A stretch of DNA of 64,000 nt from assembly GCF_030272615.1 (NCBI RefSeq), contig NC_081411.1, positions 824,222,397 to 824,286,396 on the forward strand, written 5' to 3'. A program made the position numbers and the translations under genes. A model generated the notes under the pieces. That model had not been told where the DNA came from, ran no database searches, and worked only from the letters and a program-made list of their open reading frames with translations. This document shows, piece after piece, positions 11,186-21,439 of the stretch; within the stretch, counting starts at the first letter, position 1; each line of letters begins with the position of its first letter. This DNA comes from Cryptomeria japonica. Taxonomy: Eukaryota; Streptophyta; Pinopsida; Cupressales; Cupressaceae.

Positions 11186-12297
11186 TCAGTTGGATGAAGA
11201 GTCTCCTATCGGTGGAGTGTTACTATGTTCTGCCGGTGGAGGAGTATTCCCATCAACATTTTGATTTGACTTTCTAATCCATTGTTTTGAGAATTCTTGC
11301 TTTACCTCTTCAACCTTTTCTTTACCTTTCAAACTAGGACCTTTGTTATTTGCCGGTGAGGACTTGCTTCTACAAAATTTGGCAATATGTCCAATCTTGT
11401 TACAGGCATAACAAGTCACATTGTTTTTCTAAATAGCTTTTCCATATCCTATGTCGGTATGTGTTCTGCATTGATTAGATAAAATGTTCAAATCTTCCAC
11501 AAACATAACATTTTACATTCATTCTGCAATTCTCTAAATTATGACCAATTTTGGTGCATTTAGAACATTGACCGGTGGATGTATTAGTGCTTTGATAATT
11601 TCTAGATTTACATTGATTTTCTCTATGACCATACTTGTTACAGTTAAAGCATTTTCCATTAAATTTATAAGCATTTGGTTGCCTTACTAGTTTGCTATGA
11701 TCATGTGTGTTTGCAGTACCAGAGCTTTCACCAACTTCAAAGCCAAGGCCATTAGTGTCACCATTTGATTTTCTGATTCTTTAGCATGTCACCAAGTTCT
11801 TCTGAGCTTTTCTTGAATTTTTCTTTATGATGATTTGTAGCAGTTAGTTCACTTTCCAAGATTCCTTTCTGTCTCATGAGTTCATTTGAGTCATTTTGTG
11901 TATGCATCAGATCTATGTTCAACATATCATTTTCATGACTAAGTCTTGTGTTTTCATTTGTAGCACCATTCAGTCTTCTAGTCGAATCTTCTTCATTTTT
12001 CTTTCTATTTTCAATTTCTTTACAAAATCTCATAGTCATATCCTGCATCTCATTCTTTGTTGTACTATTTTCTTATCTTAGCTTGTTTACCAGATCATTA
12101 AGAGTTTCCTTATCATCATTCTCATTCTACATCTTTTCACAAAGTTCTCTTCTCTTATTTCTTGTAATGGTAATATTTCTTGAAGCACTTGAATAATGTC
12201 CTGAGGCCCTCAAATAATCTTCAAGTTTGATATTCTTCAACTTTTCTGCATCATAGTCTAAAAGAGCTGTTTCTAATTATTTCTTCAAGTTTTCCAT
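11186..12297 (-). pseudogene. Family B ORF1: coiled-coil protein with four CCHC zinc knuckles, decayed
   Basis: The likely start is ATG 12297 (MENLKK), about 70 bp after the LTR edge. In-frame stops occur early and there is at least one frameshift before the C-terminus. The first ~180 codons are heptad-rich and charged, best preserved at 11758-12048. Four knuckles follow: CFNCNKYGHRENQC, CSKCTKIGHNLENC, CYVCGRFEHFI (last Cys lost to a stop) and CYACNKIGHIAKFC (11360-11419). Usual Copia gag has one knuckle and a recognisable capsid region; here no capsid-type (UBN2) domain is visible. A nucleic-acid-binding, gag-like role is the likely function (inference). The homologue at 60306-61313 has the same layout. 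Confidence 0.65.
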
Positions 12298-12350
12298 CTC
12301 TACCCGTGTCAAGATCTTTCTCAAGCTGTTAGACTTCTAAAAATAGAGGA

Positions 12351-12368
12351 CCAATCTCTGATACCAAT
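12351..12368 (-). other. tRNA-iMet primer-binding site of family B
   Basis: The minus strand reads ...CCTAACA|ATTGGTATCAGAGATTGG, directly at the inner edge of the LTR (12369). It fixes the right LTR as the 5' LTR. Confidence 0.85.
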
Positions 12369-13160
12369 TGTTAGGATTCCCAAAGATACTGAGGGGGGGG
12401 GGGGGGGTGAATCACTATCTAACCAGTTAATGAATTTACTTGATTTAAAATATGTAAAGCATATCAATACTGTGTACTGGTAAACCAAAAATAATGCAAT
12501 AAACAAGAAAAACAATAACCACATGAAGAGCACACCATAACACAGTAGTTTAACAAGGAAACCCGGTGTGGGAAAAACCTCGGTGGGATTTGTGACCCAC
12601 AATATTCACTTACTGGCCAATAGGGGAATATTACTGCTACAATGGGGGCCTGCACATGCAGGAAGGCCAAGTGCCTAGAGCTCACTACTCAATTATAAAA
12701 GGAAGTCACACTAACTAACAAAAATGGATTATAGTAATCCAATGTCTTGTACTGCTTCAAATTAGCATTTGCTATGCTAGATCGAGTACTGGTTTTAGCT
12801 CTGCTGCATACATAAACCCTTAACCTAAAATTCATATATTAGGTCTACATTATTTTGCCTATGATTCATTACCAAATGTTCTATAATGATCTCATACATA
12901 TATGAGTCATCTTACAACTCACTGTGTCATCTTACAATGATTTTACAATTAATTACAAAATATATTACAAATAAAATTCTTGTCGGCCTGGGTGCTAGTA
13001 TCCTTTCTTTCACTGTCGGTGTTCTATGTGCTAGTGTAGAGTTTGTCATTGCCGGTGCCGATATAATTGTCTTGCTGGTATCATATGATTGCAAGGTTTC
13101 CATCAATGACAAAACCTTCAATCACCTACAATTTCTCATTGGAGTGTGCATTTGCCAACA
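12369..13160 (-). repeat. 5' LTR of family B element (792 bp)
   Basis: It begins TGTTAGGATTCCC and ends GCATTTGCCAACA. It contains a G-run of about 15 at 12391-12407. Differences from the left copy are concentrated where CCG or CGG changed to CCA, CTG or CAG, the pattern expected from methylcytosine deamination. Confidence 0.88.
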
Positions 13161-14944
13161 AGCGAAACATCTATTTAATCATTAACATAACTACATACTA
13201 ATGCATCTCCATTCCCTAGGGTATCTCAACGTCACTACTTGACATTAAACTAATACATCACATATCCATCTAGAACACCATATACTATCATCCAACTAAA
13301 TATTTACTTCCCATACAATTATGATAAAATATTAACACATACATGTGTAACTCTATTACCTTTTATACTCTTTCTAAGGTTCATTTTTAAGTATCGAACG
13401 AATGTTTCTAAAACCAGACTTTACTCATTTCAACACTTAACACATCATGAAACTAAATACATTTATCCTTCTTTTACTAATGGTATTCAATTATTTCCTT
13501 AAGCACAACTCATCAAGAATATTATCCATAGCCATATGCAAGATCATAGCAGCAAGTACTTATCTACATCCAAATAGGATTCCAATCTACTAAACAGGTT
13601 CGAGAGTCATACAATTCTACAAGAATAAATACAATCTAATATTTAAATCCCTTAATGTAAATAAAATATTTCATTCTCAACGTGATAAAGATATCTATAA
13701 CATGAACCACATACAAATACATCATCTTATAACAATAGCAAAGTTCTTCTATATCAAGTTCATTTACATAAGAGCACATGGAGCAAGCACAAAATATCTT
13801 TGCTACATCCAATCTTAATAATACAAGTTACATAGACACATATTCATATTCCTCATTTACAAGACATCATAATATGGTAACATCTCTAATACATAAAAAT
13901 AAGCACCATAGGACAACCACATAATAAAGAGCCATATTCAATATCTCAAGATATCTATCATTGGAGATTAACATCTTTCAAATCAAGGCATATATGGTAA
14001 TTAACATAATCACTACTATCCACAAAATATACTCAAGACATATCATACACATCTCTAAATCATTTAAGTCCTTTCTAATCAATAACAACATCTATAATAT
14101 AATATCCATTTACAACAGTCTTATTCAATACATTTCATTCATAAATCATCCTACTACATATTCTATAATACATGTTCTCAATATGCTGATTATATAGTCT
14201 TCTTTATATTTTCATCTTTCATAACACATGATATCAATTCTAATTACATAAATATGCTCCAAGAATCCAAACTCATGATGAGATACTATAGATCAAAATC
14301 CACGTATGCTAACATCCAAGAAGAATATCCCAATGGTAGAAGGCATCAAACCACCCAACCATGTGGAACCAAATAGGAACCACCCCCCATGCTAGGAGAT
14401 GACATAAGGTTCCAACTCACACTCAAGACCTAAGCTAACACCTAAAAACCAAATGATACAACATGACACCATAGACTCCAACACATGAATACAACAACAA
14501 AATACATCACATGACCAAATCAAAGCAATCAACCTCCAGAGGCATAATTCAACAAATAAAACCTTATGGATAATGGACAAATGTGGGGTAGAGTGTCATC
14601 ACATGCTAACCTCATGTGGCATTTGTCTCTACTTTGGAGTCACTCAAGGGAGATTGGGTATGCCTTTCCAATGGTCTTCCCAATCTAGGATCGCAAAACC
14701 ATCTCCCTGGGTCCATCCAATTGGGGCATACAAAATCATATTCTTAATCTTGATTAGGTGAATTCCTAAATACTCAACCCACTAATCAATTATTAATAAT
14801 GTTATCACTTGCAAATTAAACCATAAACTCTTCATGTGGTTCCATAGGTCTAGGCCCCCTTCCTAGAGATCGAGTTCTCATAACCTAGGTCCAACACATG
14901 CAAGATCCTACTCTCACTAATACATTTGGGGTCAAATTCCAACG
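13161..14944 (-). other. Continuation of the split family A LTR and AT-rich spacer
   Basis: The sequence resumes after the 5-bp duplication. It is AT-rich, with no coding signal and only chance open frames. A possible far end of the interrupted LTR is near 14944: the minus strand there reads GTTGGAATTTGACCCC, a common LTR start pattern with the first base changed. The total LTR would then be about 1.98 kb. This end is weakly supported because the partner LTR is outside the window. Confidence 0.3.
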
Positions 14945-14994
14945 AAGGTTTCCGATGGACAAGGAGCATTGTGTGAAAATTTGATTTTTTTTTT

Positions 14995-15040
14995 AAAAAA
15001 TGCCCGTGTTCGTCGGAATTCCGACGACCTTGGGCATTTT
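14995..15040. repeat. Short perfect palindrome in a fold-back context
   Basis: CGTCGGAATTCCGACG (15011-15026) is a perfect 16-bp palindrome. It is flanked outside by a second pairing, AATGCCC and GGGCATT, and by A/T runs that can also pair. The stem could extend to about 20 pairs with a small internal bulge. Confidence 0.7.
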
Positions 15041-15424
15041 ATTTAAAAAAAAAACACAACGCATTTTCATTTTGAAAGCACAAGCGATGACCGTCTTTCC
15101 TCCCTGCCCCCCCCCACCGGTGCGATCTCTGCACAAGCAAGGTAAGGTTTTTTTTGCAATGAAAGGAACTCTTTGTTTTTCAATGAAGGGCAACTATTTT
15201 TTTTTCGCAATCAAGGGCAACTAGTTTTTTTTTGCAAATTAATCCATTTTGTGCATAATAGCAACGGTTTATTCCTTCCTTAATATATTATCACTTAGGG
15301 CTGTAGGAACCATGCCCTCGAAATGTCTTGATTCCCACCCACCTCAGAATTGGACTATGCTATGATCGTTAATAAGCAGCGGATCTCTTTCTTTAGTCGG
15401 TTCTAATCACCAAAATGATTTAGT
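15041..15424. other. Low-complexity spacer
   Basis: It contains T/A runs, a C-run (15107-15116) and repeated text TTTTTGCAATGAAAGG / TTTTCAATGAAGGGCAAC / TTTCGCAATCAAGGGCAAC at 15155-15215. No gene is recognisable. Confidence 0.4.
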
Positions 15425-15745
15425 CTACATGCGGTCTCGAATGGTAGATAGGTAAAGTTCGCACCAAATCGATCCAATCCAAATCTTACCTGTGATCTTA
15501 AAATTCCATGAAATGACATCTCTTTGAGGTATTCCGTCATACAGTTCACATGCCGTGTGTATGCTACCCCATTTTGCGATTTTTGTTATTGGAGCATTTG
15601 CAACTAATTTCTGACAAAAACCCCCTTTGATTATGCTTTGATGGATGTCCATACCTTGTTCGAAAGCTCCTATTTTGGCACATGCAGGGAGGATGCTGGA
15701 AAACATTGCATTGAGATAAACATGATTTTATTTCCCTTTGTATTG
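15425..15745 (-). pseudogene. PPR protein fragment (PLS-type), relic
   Basis: The minus-strand frame carries LPACAKIGAFEQGMDIHQSI, then GSIHTACELYDGIPQRDVIS W. These match the consensus of plant PLS-class pentatricopeptide repeat proteins (LPACAxxGALExGxxIHxxI; GSIxxAxxLFDxMPxRDVVSW), which act in mitochondrial and chloroplast RNA editing and processing. Only about two repeats survive. The upstream part continues in another frame (15564-15761), so a frameshift separates them, and the expected MYAKCG is degraded to ITKIAKWG. There is no start, no targeting peptide and no DYW or E domain. It is a gene fragment or transposed pseudogene. Confidence 0.7.
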
Positions 15746-15840
15746 ATCTAGGGCTACTCATTAATGTATCTATGGATTTCCCTTATTCACTATGTTGTGA
15801 TAGTCATTTGCAGATTTGGGACTATCATCTTTCATAATTT

Positions 15841-15935
15841 GATGTCTTTAAGATGTGGGTACATTGCTTGACAAGAAAAGTTCAAGCATTTGTGAAGTTC
15901 AAAGAGTTAAACCCCTTGTTGAATGGTCATCCAGT
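15841..15935 (+). pseudogene. Copia integrase core relic
   Basis: The plus-strand frame reads KMWVHCLTRKVQAFVKFKEL, close to the WVYFLxxKSEAFxKFKEF motif that follows the first catalytic Asp in Copia integrases. Nothing of the rest is clear; a garbled continuation may lie in the open frame at 15965-16171. It is a small remnant of an older insertion. Confidence 0.5.
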
Positions 15936-16559
15936 TGTTTTCTAAATGCAAAATGATCAAGTAAATGAGAAATTCATTCAAAATGGTTTATCCACAACTA
16001 AAAGAAAACAACGAACCACTACATATATGCATCAACAAAACAGTGTTCTATAGAGACCTAATCATGCCTTCATGGATATGTAGATCAAGTTCCTACATTT
16101 TGGACAAAAGCAATTCACACAATAATATATTTGTTGAACACACCCACCACAAAGATTTGGTTATGCAATAATATATTTGTTGTTAACTTTATCATGAAGG
16201 ATTTGGTTATGCTTGTTACAATCAAGGTTTGACCAAACAAATTCTTAAATATACAAATGAAGAGTGTGGTTGGTTTGTGACAAATTACTCTTTTTAACAC
16301 CATTTACAAGATCATATCTAAATCAAGTGTCTCAAGAATTAAGATACTACTAAGAAGATAGTTTTCCTAAAGCAAATGGGTTTCTTGGGTGGCTATTTAT
16401 TGTAGATAACTTAGTTCCTTCATGAGAATCAATCAATTTGGAACATGTATAACTCTCATTTGTGACATGTCACTAATGCAATTCCTTAGTACTTGTTTGA
16501 GTACTATCTCCTCTATTGTTTTCTATCCACTTTTGTGTCCTTCTTAGAACAAATAATAG
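15936..16559. other. Spacer without recognisable gene
   Basis: AT-rich. AATAATATATTTGTTG occurs twice (16121 and 16168), each time close to an AAAGATTTGGTTATGC or AAGGATTTGGTTATGC copy, so there is a small local duplication. Otherwise I see nothing. Confidence 0.35.
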
Positions 16560-17150
16560 ATTAATGAGAAGGTGGAAAAGGTGGATTCACCTAAGAGGGA
16601 GTGGATTTTCCCAATAATATGTTAGATTCTCCCAAGGATGGATGGACTATACACTTGAAAGGTAGATGATTAAGGATGATGACAAGGTGAATTTTCCTTA
16701 GAATGATAGGGTTGATTTTCCTAAGAACAAGTAGATTCATGTAAACTAGAGGATACAAATTTGAACAAAATAATGGAAGGAGACTAAAACTAGATAGATT
16801 CACCTAAATGAGAGTGTAGTCATCTAAGGATAGGAAAAATTCACCATTTGCGTAAGAAAGATAGATAAGATAAATGATTTATGTGAAATAGATTCACCTA
16901 AGAGAAAGTAGATTCACATAAGGATAGGTGGATTTTCCTAAAGATGAAGGGATAAGACTTAACAAAAAGAGGACTTAGGATGATGACAAGGAGGATTCAT
17001 TTAAGGATATGGCATATTCACCTAAGGGATAGTGTATTCTCCCAAGAATATGGAAAAATTATTGATTGGTGGAATGACATACTAGATCAAGGAATGATAC
17101 AAGGGTAGGTTCACCTAAAGATAGGGTAAATTCAGCAAAAAGGGTACCCA
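16560..17150. repeat. Degenerate minisatellite, core GGATTCACCTAAGGATAG
   Basis: About 15-20 diverged copies of a 20-45 bp unit of the type GTGGATTCACCTAAGGATAGG or GTGGATTTTCCTAAG. Clear copies lie near 16583, 16604, 16628, 16687, 16712, 16794, 16888, 16907, 16929, 16990, 17015 and 17109. Spacing is irregular. No open frame crosses it. Confidence 0.65.
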
Positions 17151-17740
17151 TGAGATTGTGGTACTGAGTACCTATCTATGGATGGTGTATTTGGATACAA
17201 GTATGATGAAACCATGCTTATGTATGATGAAACAAAGTCCAGATCTCTATTATAGGTCCAACATAATCTCTATTATTTGAGACACCATTTTATTAGCATA
17301 TCCAATTAGGGTAATTTATGGGTTTAATTATGGATCATGTTGTCTATTTCTATGCACTATTGAACTTATTTTGATGTATTGTGATTATTTTAATTTTGAA
17401 GTTATAAATAAATTATGTTTGTACCTTAGAAAGGGTAACTCCAATTGATGTTTGGGCAGATTATTTGTAAACTTATGGTGATTATTGCCCTATGTTATGT
17501 AATGGAGTTATTTTTACACTAAGTAATTAACTAGAAAAATGAATTTGTATTGTTGTACAAGTATGATGAAACCATGCTTGTGTGTTTACATGTTTGTGCA
17601 TCCTATTGAAAACCAACCTCGTTGTTGAGGAACTCAATAAATGTGGTCTTAAGTAGAAGAATGGAAAACTCAAGAAGCTATGGTGACATATTGTAGCACT
17701 AGTAGGGATTATCTCTATTGACCACACCTTTCAAAGATAG
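17151..17740. other. Spacer left of young Copia insertion
   Basis: AT-rich. CAAGTATGATGAAACCATGC occurs twice (17198 and 17559), showing a local duplication. It ends in GATAG (17736-17740), the left copy of the target duplication of the next element. Confidence 0.4.
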
Positions 17741-18231
17741 TGTTGGATTTTGCCAAGATCAAGAGCTCAATGAAATGTACAAAATAGAGACACAATATAG
17801 GACAAGAATAAACTGTATTCTCATCAATAGAAATGATCAATAACAAGATGTTCAATAGTTACATACAATGAATAGAGGCCTGCTTATATAGGCAAGGCTA
17901 GGGATATGTATGAGCACACAAACATGACATGTGGCTCGATAAGAAACAAGGGTAGGTAGGAAATAGGTGTGGGTAGGTAGGAGAAATAATATAATATTCC
18001 ACAAGAGGCGGATCACCCACCGAAGGTGGAATTATCACTCCACAATAAGTGGATATGATAGTGTAATAACAAGATCAACACCATAAAAGGTGGAATTTCT
18101 CCTACACACACTATCCCAATGTGGCACCAACACCCAAGTGTCTCATACCCAAACTACTATGAAATGCATTATCCTAAGTAAACTTAAGTAAGTGTAATAA
18201 TATCCATGATGAATAATTATTTACACCAACA
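17741..18231 (-). repeat. 3' LTR of the young Copia-type element
   Basis: It begins TGTTGGATTTTGCC and ends TTATTTACACCAACA. The element strand contains a TATA-like box, CCTATATAAGCAGG (plus 17880-17893), which would drive transcription from the other copy. The repeated GTAGGTAGG text near 17952-17982 is shared by both LTRs. Confidence 0.93.
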
Positions 18232-18246
18232 CCCCCCCTTAAGTGC
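18232..18246 (-). other. Polypurine tract of the young Copia-type element
   Basis: The minus strand reads GCACTTAAGGGGGGG immediately before the LTR edge. A very similar boundary (ACACCCCCTTAAGTGCAA, plus strand) lies at 36240-36258, marking an older relative. Confidence 0.8.
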
Positions 18247-18713
18247 AACTTAGGGGAATGCACTTAAGTCTACAATGCAACTAAGCAATGCAAGATGGGT
18301 CCCGACTATGAGGCCATGTTAGGTACCCATGTACAAATGCAAATGCATGCAAACCAATGCAATGAAATCTCTCACAAAGTGAGGAAAGAGAGAAAAACCC
18401 AATGGGAAAAAACCCTCCCCCAAAAGAGAGATGAAAGCTATACAAGAGAACTCTCATAGAAGAATGTGAGGAACAAAACCCCATGTGAGGAAAAAGTCCC
18501 CCCCATATGAGAGAAGAAGAGAAGTCAAACTGTGATCCTCCCTCAATGAAGAATTTGCACCAATGATAGAAGCTCGATGTATGAAGAAACTGTTCCACGA
18601 ACGTCGAACAACATTCCTCCCCTTAGGAAGAAACAAAACCAAAGGTGTATCCATGAAGTCTCCCCAATCATGAAGGGAAGATGTATGAAGAAAACTCATG
18701 ATGAATGGAATCT
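18247..18713 (-). other. 3' untranslated region of the young Copia-type element
   Basis: Between the ORF stop (18714) and the polypurine tract. It has several short overlapping open frames but no domain. Plus-strand text such as GAGAGAGAAAAACCC and AACTCTCATAGAAGAATGTG shows the purine-rich flank usual for this region. Confidence 0.45.
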
Positions 18714-20732
18714 CTAAAAACTGCTCAAGTGTCCCCATGTCGATGCTGAAAGATACCCCTTCCAAAGGTGGTAAACTGTGCCACACTGCTGAAAAGGCAC
18801 TCCAAGATCTAGTGGAGATGGATGTAGAACATGTCCCAAAGACTCATATGTCTCCTCAAAACATAAAGAGACCTCCTCCAACTGCTGTACATAAGTATCC
18901 ACAATCATATCAACCTCGAAAGAATGATCATGTAGAGAATGAACAAGAGGGTCAGAGTGTGCCCTCGCAACAATCGAAGAAGGATCACCTTCATCAAAGA
19001 GAAGATGAATGTCATCAATGATGTCTCCCAAATCTACAATGTAGGATTCCACAAACAAACCTGCAATGTCTGTCAAGTAATCATCCCATGAATTTGAAGC
19101 TGGAAGACAATGAATATCCTGCTGCACTGAATCACATGAAGGCAAAACTGTCGCACTATCTGCATAATCAGGTACAATAGGTGATGTGATATCAATATGA
19201 GGAGATGAAATACAAGACTCAAGAACGGGGTCACATGTGAGAATCCCCATGTTCAAGTGTCCAAAGTTCTCCTCAAAATCTGAACCATCACAAGAAATGT
19301 GATAATCATGTGTAGAATCATCAAATGTGAAATCATCATCATCAACAAAATCTGAAAAGGAGTATAACCGAGATGCATGATCAACCACCCCAGTCGCAAT
19401 GATAGCTCTAGTCTCCATGTCTCTAATGAAAACTGAGTCAAGTGTGAACTCCACAACTCTCTTAGTTGCGCCATGTGTGATTTGATAGATAGAAAGGAGA
19501 TTGTTTGTCAAGTGGGGTACACACAACACATCATTGAAGGAGTTATCCCCAATGTCAATAGATCCTTTCCCAATCACATCCATGTATGTATGATTGCCCA
19601 TCAAAATCTATGGCATGGTGCAAGGCTCAAATGTAGAGAACATAGACTGCAAAGATGCCATATGATGAGAAGCCCCTGAATCTAGAAGCCATCTCTCTGA
19701 ATCATGACTGATAGTAGCACATAGAGCTTTTCCTTTTCTTGTTCCAAAAGAGTGAGTCTTTCCACTTGTAGAAGCCATGAATGCTTGCCCTTTTCCTTTT
19801 GAATGTGAGGAAGTGGAAGTTGATGAATCATCCTTCTTGTAGACTTTAGGCAAATCAATGTTATGCTTTTTGATGATATGTATGAGTTCATCAATCTTCT
19901 TAGAATAGAAACGATGCTCCTCATGACCAATCTTTTTACAATAAGCACAAGTAGTTCTCTCTCTCTTTGGTGAATTATCTCTCTTGGAAGAGGATGAATC
20001 TCCTTGTTGTGGAGAAGATGGGGCTTTTTCCTTAGGCTTTGATTCCCATTTCTTCTTGTTTGAGTTGTCCTTTCCTTGATTTCCTTTGTTCCCTTGATTT
20101 TCCACTAAGGCTTGAGACTTAGAAGCCTTAAGAATGCCCATGCTTATCAACTTAGTTTGTTCCATCATCAACATTTCATTGAAATAATCAAATGTAGGCA
20201 TTGTGTAGCTTGAACCCATTGTCATCCTATGGGTTTGGAAACTAGAAACAAATGCTGCATATTCTTGTGGAAGCTTGCCTATCAAGTTGAATATCAATTG
20301 AGTATCCTTCTTATCAATGCCACAATCTTTGAGTTGTGCCCTCAACTCATTTGCCTTAGTGACATAATCTTGTATAGTATCAAAGTTCTTGGAATCTAAC
20401 ATGGTGAGATCACTATCAATTTGATATCCCCTAATCTCATCAACTTGACCATACAAGTCTTGAAACTTTTGCCAAGCATATTTGATTAGAGTACACTTCT
20501 CAATATGAAAAATGAGATCCTTTGATACATACTTTCTTAAGGTACCAATTGCCATGATATTTTTAGTGAGCCAATCCAAGTGACCAACTGGATCAGCCTT
20601 AGGATCAGCTGGAGCAACAATAGTTCCATCAATGTAATGAGTGGGTCCTTTTTCCATAAGTTTACTCCATGCATCAATTTTCCAAGTAGCATAATTATGT
20701 GGAGTTGAGAGAGGAAACTTAGAAGAACCCAT
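18714..20732 (-). pseudogene. gag: Gag-protease ORF with acidic C-terminal region, one in-frame TAG
   Basis: The start chosen is ATG 20732 (MGSSKFPLST), because the 20 residues before it in the open frame lie in the leader and the family begins with this capsid sequence. Domains: capsid/UBN2-like gag (residues 1-220, with YATWKIDAWSKLM and LTKNIMAIGTLR); low-complexity linker; zinc knuckle CAYCKKIGHEEHRFY (last Cys replaced); protease LLDSGASHHMAS; then a TAG at 19608-19610. The same frame continues with DVLCVPHLTNNLLSI and the pre-integrase motif HASRLYSF, then about 200 residues rich in Asp/Ser that resemble no pol domain. The stop at 18714 is TGA/TAG-type and no pol follows. About 672 codons in total. 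The single stop in such a young copy could be a recent CAG-to-TAG change; the context does not resemble known readthrough signals. Confidence 0.8.
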
Positions 20733-21439
20733 AGCAGCAAAAAGGAAGGAAAACAAGAACACAAAAGCACAAGAGACACCCCCCAAATTCAATCAATCAA
20801 AGTACCCCCCCAAAAGTGATGATTTTGGCACTTTATACTTAGTGCGATTACAATGAGCCACTTGCAAAACAAGGCAAAGTGGAATTATGATGCAAATTTT
20901 ACAACTTCTCAAATGAGATACAAGAGACTTCAATAAATAGTGCAATGAATCTAACTGAGATTCAAGCAAATATACAAGTACCAAGAGAGCCAAAAATGGC
21001 CAAGATCTGAAAGTAGAATTTTTACTTACAATGGCATCAATCTGATAGCATCATGTGAAAGTAGATGAAAAAATACACACTTTCAAAAAAAACGGCACCT
21101 GAAAAGGAGGTCAGATGACCCCAAACGAAGCCTCTGAAGTTGCAAAAACTGGGATTACTCAGGGACAGTCACCAAAAACTACATTTTATAAAAACTCCAT
21201 GCATAAAAATCACAAAATTTCTTCACCACTGTGGAGAGCACGAAATTCTAGCCCATTTCAAAAAAAATTGCACCCAAAAAGGAGCAAAAATGAGCAAGTT
21301 ATGGCCATTTGAAGTTGAACTGCAAAATCAAAAATGCCAATGAGAGGGGGTCCAAAAATTTTCAAACCCTGCTGATGTGGCGCTGATGTCAGCAAATCAC
21401 AGGGTTAAATTTGATGACCGTCTGACCATCGCAAAAACT
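20733..21439 (-). other. Leader of the young Copia-type element, A-rich part
   Basis: Untranslated leader between the gag start and the GC-rich block. It has repeated text GCACCTGAAAAGGAG / GCACCCAAAAAGGAG (21094 and 21269, plus strand), so an internal diverged duplication of about 175 bp is likely. No gene. Confidence 0.5.

Larger units (their letters stand above)
6608..13160 (-). mobile_element. Complete non-autonomous LTR retrotransposon, family B (no reverse transcriptase)
   Basis: Two LTRs (6608-7395 and 12369-13160, TG...CA ends) enclose 4.97 kb. A tRNA-iMet primer site lies next to the right LTR and a polypurine tract next to the left one, so the element is on the minus strand. Flanks AGCGG and AGCGA fit a 5-bp target duplication with one change. 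Inside are a coiled-coil/zinc-knuckle ORF1 (11186-12297) and a ~1037-codon ORF2 (7768-10880), both broken. No integrase, RT or RNase H motif is visible, and 5 kb is too short for them in addition. LTR and polypurine sequences match those of the Copia element at 44086-56491, implying mobilisation by that lineage (inference). LTR differences are roughly 7 percent over the first 140 bp and mostly CpG transitions, so the insertion is fairly old. Confidence 0.85.

Noticed and set aside
18698-19021. Plus-strand open frame of 107 codons
   Set aside because: Antisense to the gag-protease-acidic ORF; no domain.
20733-20792. N-terminal hydrophobic stretch before the gag start (looks like a signal peptide)
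   Set aside because: It lies in the leader upstream of MGSSKF, where Copia gag proteins start; the hydrophobic residues come from plus-strand A/G-rich leader text.
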